From positions 1 to 8,687 of the forward strand of contig CAJOPK010000195.1 of the NCBI GenBank assembly GCA_905236255.1: a stretch of DNA of 8,687 nucleotides. Direction: 5' to 3'. The position numbers and the translations under genes are program-made. Positions within the stretch are counted from its first letter, which is position 1. Each line of letters opens with the position of its first letter. The notes under the pieces were generated by a model. It searched no databases. It saw only the letters and a program-made list of their open reading frames with translations, and was not told the origin of the DNA. Source of the DNA: an uncultured Selenomonadaceae bacterium (GTDB lineage: Bacteria; Bacillota; Negativicutes; Selenomonadales; Selenomonadaceae). Of the stretch, positions 5,923 through 8,687 are shown in pieces.

Positions 5923-8535
5923 GTGGACGAAACCGGAGTCATTGACTATATGAAGAAACTGAAATTGAAAATTGTTGCGGCAATTTTGGGAATGATTGCG
6001 TTTGCGGCAATAACGGGTTATATGTTTCAGGACAGAATAGACAACCTGCTTACTTCCGCCGTGGAAAAATTGGTGGTAAAACAAACTTTGTCTTATTCGG
6101 TCATGACAAGCGAAAGAATAAGGGGCGGGTTCAGGGATTTGAAACTTGCCGCAAAAGTCATCGAAAAAAATCCGGAGACAATTCCCGTTTTGACCGACGA
6201 ATTGCGAAAATCTCACTGGGCACACCCGGAAGTCGGTGTAGTCAGATTTTACGGCGACGAAAAAAATCCGGTGAATTTTGAAAAAAGACTTTTTTGGCGC
6301 AGTGATGAACTTTTGCGCGGCAAAGATGTCGTAACTTATCATCCCGGCTACGGATTAACTTTAATCACTCCGATTTACACGAACGGGAAAGTAACCGCCG
6401 CCGCTTACAAATTTTACAAATCGGAAAGTATCCCCTATATTTTCGGGTTCAGCACTTACGAAAAAACCGGCAGAACTTTTATTGCCGAAAAAGGCTCGAC
6501 CGTTACCGAAGATTACGATTACACGGAAGAAGAGGAAAAAATTTTCGGCGATTCCAAAATCCGACAGGGCTTTGCCGAAATAAATTATTTGCTTGAAACC
6601 GAAAAAGCGGCGGCGCTCGGAGTAAAGACTTTGGGGTTGGGAAGATATTTTATTTTCGGCGCAAACATTCCTCAGACCGATTGCGTGCTGATAGGATATG
6701 TTTCCTGGAAAACTTTGGTCGGGGAAATTGCACAAGCCCATCAAATTGTCGTTTCAACCATCGCTTTCATGATTTTGCTTTTCGCAATAGCCTGCGTCTA
6801 TTTTTTCCGAATTTTGATTAAAGCCGGAGAACGCGACAATCTCGAACAGGCTTGGAGTGCCGCCGAACACGCGAATCGTGCAAAAAGTGATTTCCTTGCA
6901 AGTATGTCGCATGAAATTCGCACGCCGATTAACGCGATTATCGGAATGAATGAAATGATAGTTCGGGAAAGCGACGACGAAAATATCAAGAGTTATGCAC
7001 AAACGGCGGCGGCAGCCGGCGATACCCTTTTGAGTTTGATTAACGATATTTTGGACTTCAGCAAAATTGAATCGGGAAAACTTGAAGTCGTTACGACGGA
7101 TTACGCGATAACTTCACTGATTAACGATACCGTTTCAATGATCCGCCCGCGTGCCGAAAACAAAAATCTTAAATTTGAAATAAATGTCGATAAAAATTTG
7201 CCGGAAGTTCTTTCGGGGGATGTCGTCCGGGTTCGTCAGGTTATCATGAACTTTTTGACAAATGCCGTCAAATATACTCATGAAGGCTCGGTAACTTTCA
7301 CGATAGGCGGCGAAAGAAAGGGCAAAGACGATTTTATTCTGAAAGTTTCCGTAAAAGATACCGGCATAGGAATAAAGCCGGAAGATTTGAAAAATCTTTT
7401 CGTCGAATTTAAGCGTTTCGACATGAGCAAGAATCAAAATATTGAAGGCACCGGTTTGGGACTTGCCATAACTCACAATTTGGTAAAGATAATGAACGGC
7501 GATATTGATGTCGGCAGTGTTTACGGCGAGGGCTCAATTTTCACGGTGACTTTGCCGCAAAAAATCGTTAAGGCGGATCCGGTCGGAGATTACGCCGAAA
7601 AACTTCAACAACAAAGATCCGAAAGAAAGAGTTACAAAGCGTCGTTTGTTGCGCCGGAGGCAAGAATTTTGATTGTCGATGACAACGAATTGAATTTGAA
7701 AGTTGCGGCGGGTCTTATCAAAGATACAAAAATTCAAGTCGAAACCTGTAAGAGCGGCGAAGAATGTTTGGAAAAGATTCAAAAAGAAAAATTCGACGTT
7801 GTATTTTTGGATCACATGATGCCGGGATTGGACGGAATAGAAACTCTGCACCGGGCGGAAAATCTCGAAAAGAATTTCTGCAAAAATTCTCCATTCATAG
7901 CTTTGACGGCAAATGCAGTGACCGGAGCGCGCGAAATGTTCATAAAAGAAGGTTTCGACGATTACATAAGCAAGCCGATAAATCCGGATATTTTTGAAAA
8001 TATGCTTTACAAATATTTGCCGACGGAAAAAATTTTCGATCCGGACGAATTTCCCGACGAAGAAATTAAAACGCCCGAAAAAACGGAAGTCAACGAAGTT
8101 GAAAAACCGGAGAAAGTTTCGGAAAAATCATCGGAAGAAATTTCCGAAGAAAAGAGCGCAACTTTCAACGGCAAGACAAGCAAGTTGATTGACTTGGAAA
8201 AGGGACTTACTCACAGCGGCGGATTTGAGGATATTTATGCGGATTTGATGGAAACTTTCTGCGATCTGCGGGAAGAAAAGCAAGCGGAAATTTTTGAAGC
8301 GTTAAATTCCGGAAACATCAAAGACTATACCACGCACGTCCACGCGCTTAAGTCCACCGCCCTGACTTTGGGAGCCGGAGATCTTTCCGCGCTTGCAAAA
8401 AGTTTGGAAGATGCCGGGCGAAAGGTTACCGGAGAAAATGATGAGGATGCGGCGGAATTTATAAAATCGAACAATGACAAAATGATTGAAATGTACAATG
8501 AGGCCGCCGCCGAAATGCGCAGAATTTTGGAATAA
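5923..8535 (+). CDS. Hybrid sensor histidine kinase with receiver and Hpt domains
   Basis: An 870-residue membrane kinase built for a multistep His-Asp-His phosphorelay. In order: membrane segment 1 (about 16-34); an extracytoplasmic sensor region of about 240 residues (35-275), of Cache-like size but not recognised with confidence; membrane segment 2 (about 276-297). A short helix then leads, without a visible HAMP domain, into HisKA with SHEIRTP (phospho-acceptor H330). The HATPase domain has the N box NFLTNAVKYT (N447), DTGIGI (479-484) and GTGLGL (509-514). The receiver has DD (586-587), D630 in FLDHMMPG, T662 and K684. A Glu/Lys-rich linker (about 701-749) joins it to a C-terminal Hpt domain with HVHALKS (H807). 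All catalytic residues are intact. Probably co-transcribed with the HAD gene; the ligand and the final response regulator are unknown. Confidence 0.94.
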   Translation: MDETGVIDYMKKLKLKIVAAILGMIAFAAITGYMFQDRIDNLLTSAVEKLVVKQTLSYSVMTSERIRGGFRDLKLAAKVIEKNPETIPVLTDELRKSHWAHPEVGVVRFYGDEKNPVNFEKRLFWRSDELLRGKDVVTYHPGYGLTLITPIYTNGKVTAAAYKFYKSESIPYIFGFSTYEKTGRTFIAEKGSTVTEDYDYTEEEEKIFGDSKIRQGFAEINYLLETEKAAALGVKTLGLGRYFIFGANIPQTDCVLIGYVSWKTLVGEIAQAHQIVVSTIAFMILLFAIACVYFFRILIKAGERDNLEQAWSAAEHANRAKSDFLASMSHEIRTPINAIIGMNEMIVRESDDENIKSYAQTAAAAGDTLLSLINDILDFSKIESGKLEVVTTDYAITSLINDTVSMIRPRAENKNLKFEINVDKNLPEVLSGDVVRVRQVIMNFLTNAVKYTHEGSVTFTIGGERKGKDDFILKVSVKDTGIGIKPEDLKNLFVEFKRFDMSKNQNIEGTGLGLAITHNLVKIMNGDIDVGSVYGEGSIFTVTLPQKIVKADPVGDYAEKLQQQRSERKSYKASFVAPEARILIVDDNELNLKVAAGLIKDTKIQVETCKSGEECLEKIQKEKFDVVFLDHMMPGLDGIETLHRAENLEKNFCKNSPFIALTANAVTGAREMFIKEGFDDYISKPINPDIFENMLYKYLPTEKIFDPDEFPDEEIKTPEKTEVNEVEKPEKVSEKSSEEISEEKSATFNGKTSKLIDLEKGLTHSGGFEDIYADLMETFCDLREEKQAEIFEALNSGNIKDYTTHVHALKSTALTLGAGDLSALAKSLEDAGRKVTGENDEDAAEFIKSNNDKMIEMYNEAAAEMRRILE

Positions 8536-8561
8536 GGAAGATCTTTGAAACAAAATAAAAG

Positions 8562-8593
8562 TTCCCGAAAGTCTTTCGGGAATCGTTTTTTTT
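8562..8593. terminator. Bidirectional terminator between the kinase and tRNA-Ser genes
   Basis: A perfect 9-bp stem, TTCCCGAAA with TTTCGGGAA (8562-8570 and 8574-8582), has a 3-base loop. Eight T follow at 8586-8593 on the + strand, ending the HAD-kinase transcript. Read on the minus strand the stem is followed by CTTTTATTTTG, so it can also end the tRNA transcript. Confidence 0.88.
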
Positions 8594-8601
8594 CATCAAA
8601 A

Positions 8602-8687
8602 TGGCGGAGGGGGTGGGATTCGAACCCACGGTGGCTTTTGACCACACTTGATTTCGAGTCAAGCACCTTCAACCGCTCGGACACCTC
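8602..8687 (-). tRNA. tRNA-Ser (anticodon CGA), 5' end cut by the window edge
   Basis: Minus-strand class II tRNA with encoded CCA (8604-8602) preceded by discriminator G. The T arm is GTGGG-TTCGAAT-CCCAC. A long serine-type variable arm (GTGG-TCAAAAG-CCAC) is present. The anticodon stem CTTGA/TCAAG encloses the loop CTCGAAA, so the anticodon is CGA (8656-8654), reading UCG. About three bases of the 5' acceptor strand lie beyond the window. The four visible 5' acceptor bases GAGG face CCCC on the 3' strand, which leaves one A-C mismatch (position 5 with 68) by my alignment. Confidence 0.93.

Noticed and set aside
5614..6342. A 242-codon open frame on the minus strand across the end of the HAD gene and the start of the kinase gene
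   Set aside because: It is the antisense shadow of two genes with intact motifs. Its translation is rich in Phe, Arg, Asn and His and has no recognisable domain.

Overview
This window is ordinary bacterial chromosome, moderately AT-rich, with seven well-supported protein genes, the 3' end of a serine tRNA gene and a probable gene remnant. Clear Shine-Dalgarno sites, hairpin-plus-T terminators and an RsmH with the C-terminal cysteine cluster common in Bacillota point to the Bacillota. A secreted FlgT-N/LPP20-like protein and a futalosine-type UbiA prenyltransferase would suit a diderm member such as the Negativicutes, but that placement is inference.

Layout. Bases 1-240 hold a bidirectional terminator and, on the + strand, a start-less 50-codon reading frame that looks like a lipoprotein remnant. 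The minus strand then carries riboflavin synthase (ribE), with its own promoter. To its right a second minus-strand group reads ubiA-type prenyltransferase, then rsmH, then ftsL; rsmH and ftsL overlap by ATGA and end in a strong terminator. At 3429 a + strand gene encodes a cytidine deaminase homologue that appears to have lost its zinc site, followed by its own terminator. Convergent to it is a gene for a secreted FlgT-N/LPP20-like protein. From the divergent region at 4824-5079 a near-consensus promoter (TTGAAA-N17-TATAAT) drives a Cof-type HAD phosphatase and, after a 45-base gap, a large hybrid sensor histidine kinase. A bidirectional terminator separates the kinase from tRNA-Ser(CGA), which runs off the right edge.

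How the genes relate. rsmH-ftsL is the head of the usual dcw (division and cell wall) cluster, but mraZ is not in front and the penicillin-binding protein and mur genes do not follow; a terminator and ribE do. The HAD-kinase pair is a likely operon. The kinase carries HisKA, HATPase, receiver and Hpt modules, so it can run an internal His-Asp-His relay, but the final response regulator is not here. The most unusual item is the cytidine deaminase homologue: it aligns nearly without gaps with active enzymes, yet the CAE cysteine is Thr and the PCxxC motif is broken. In three genes (ribE, the deaminase homologue and the kinase) the longest reading frame begins at a GTG that is part of the Shine-Dalgarno sequence; the shorter starts are used here.
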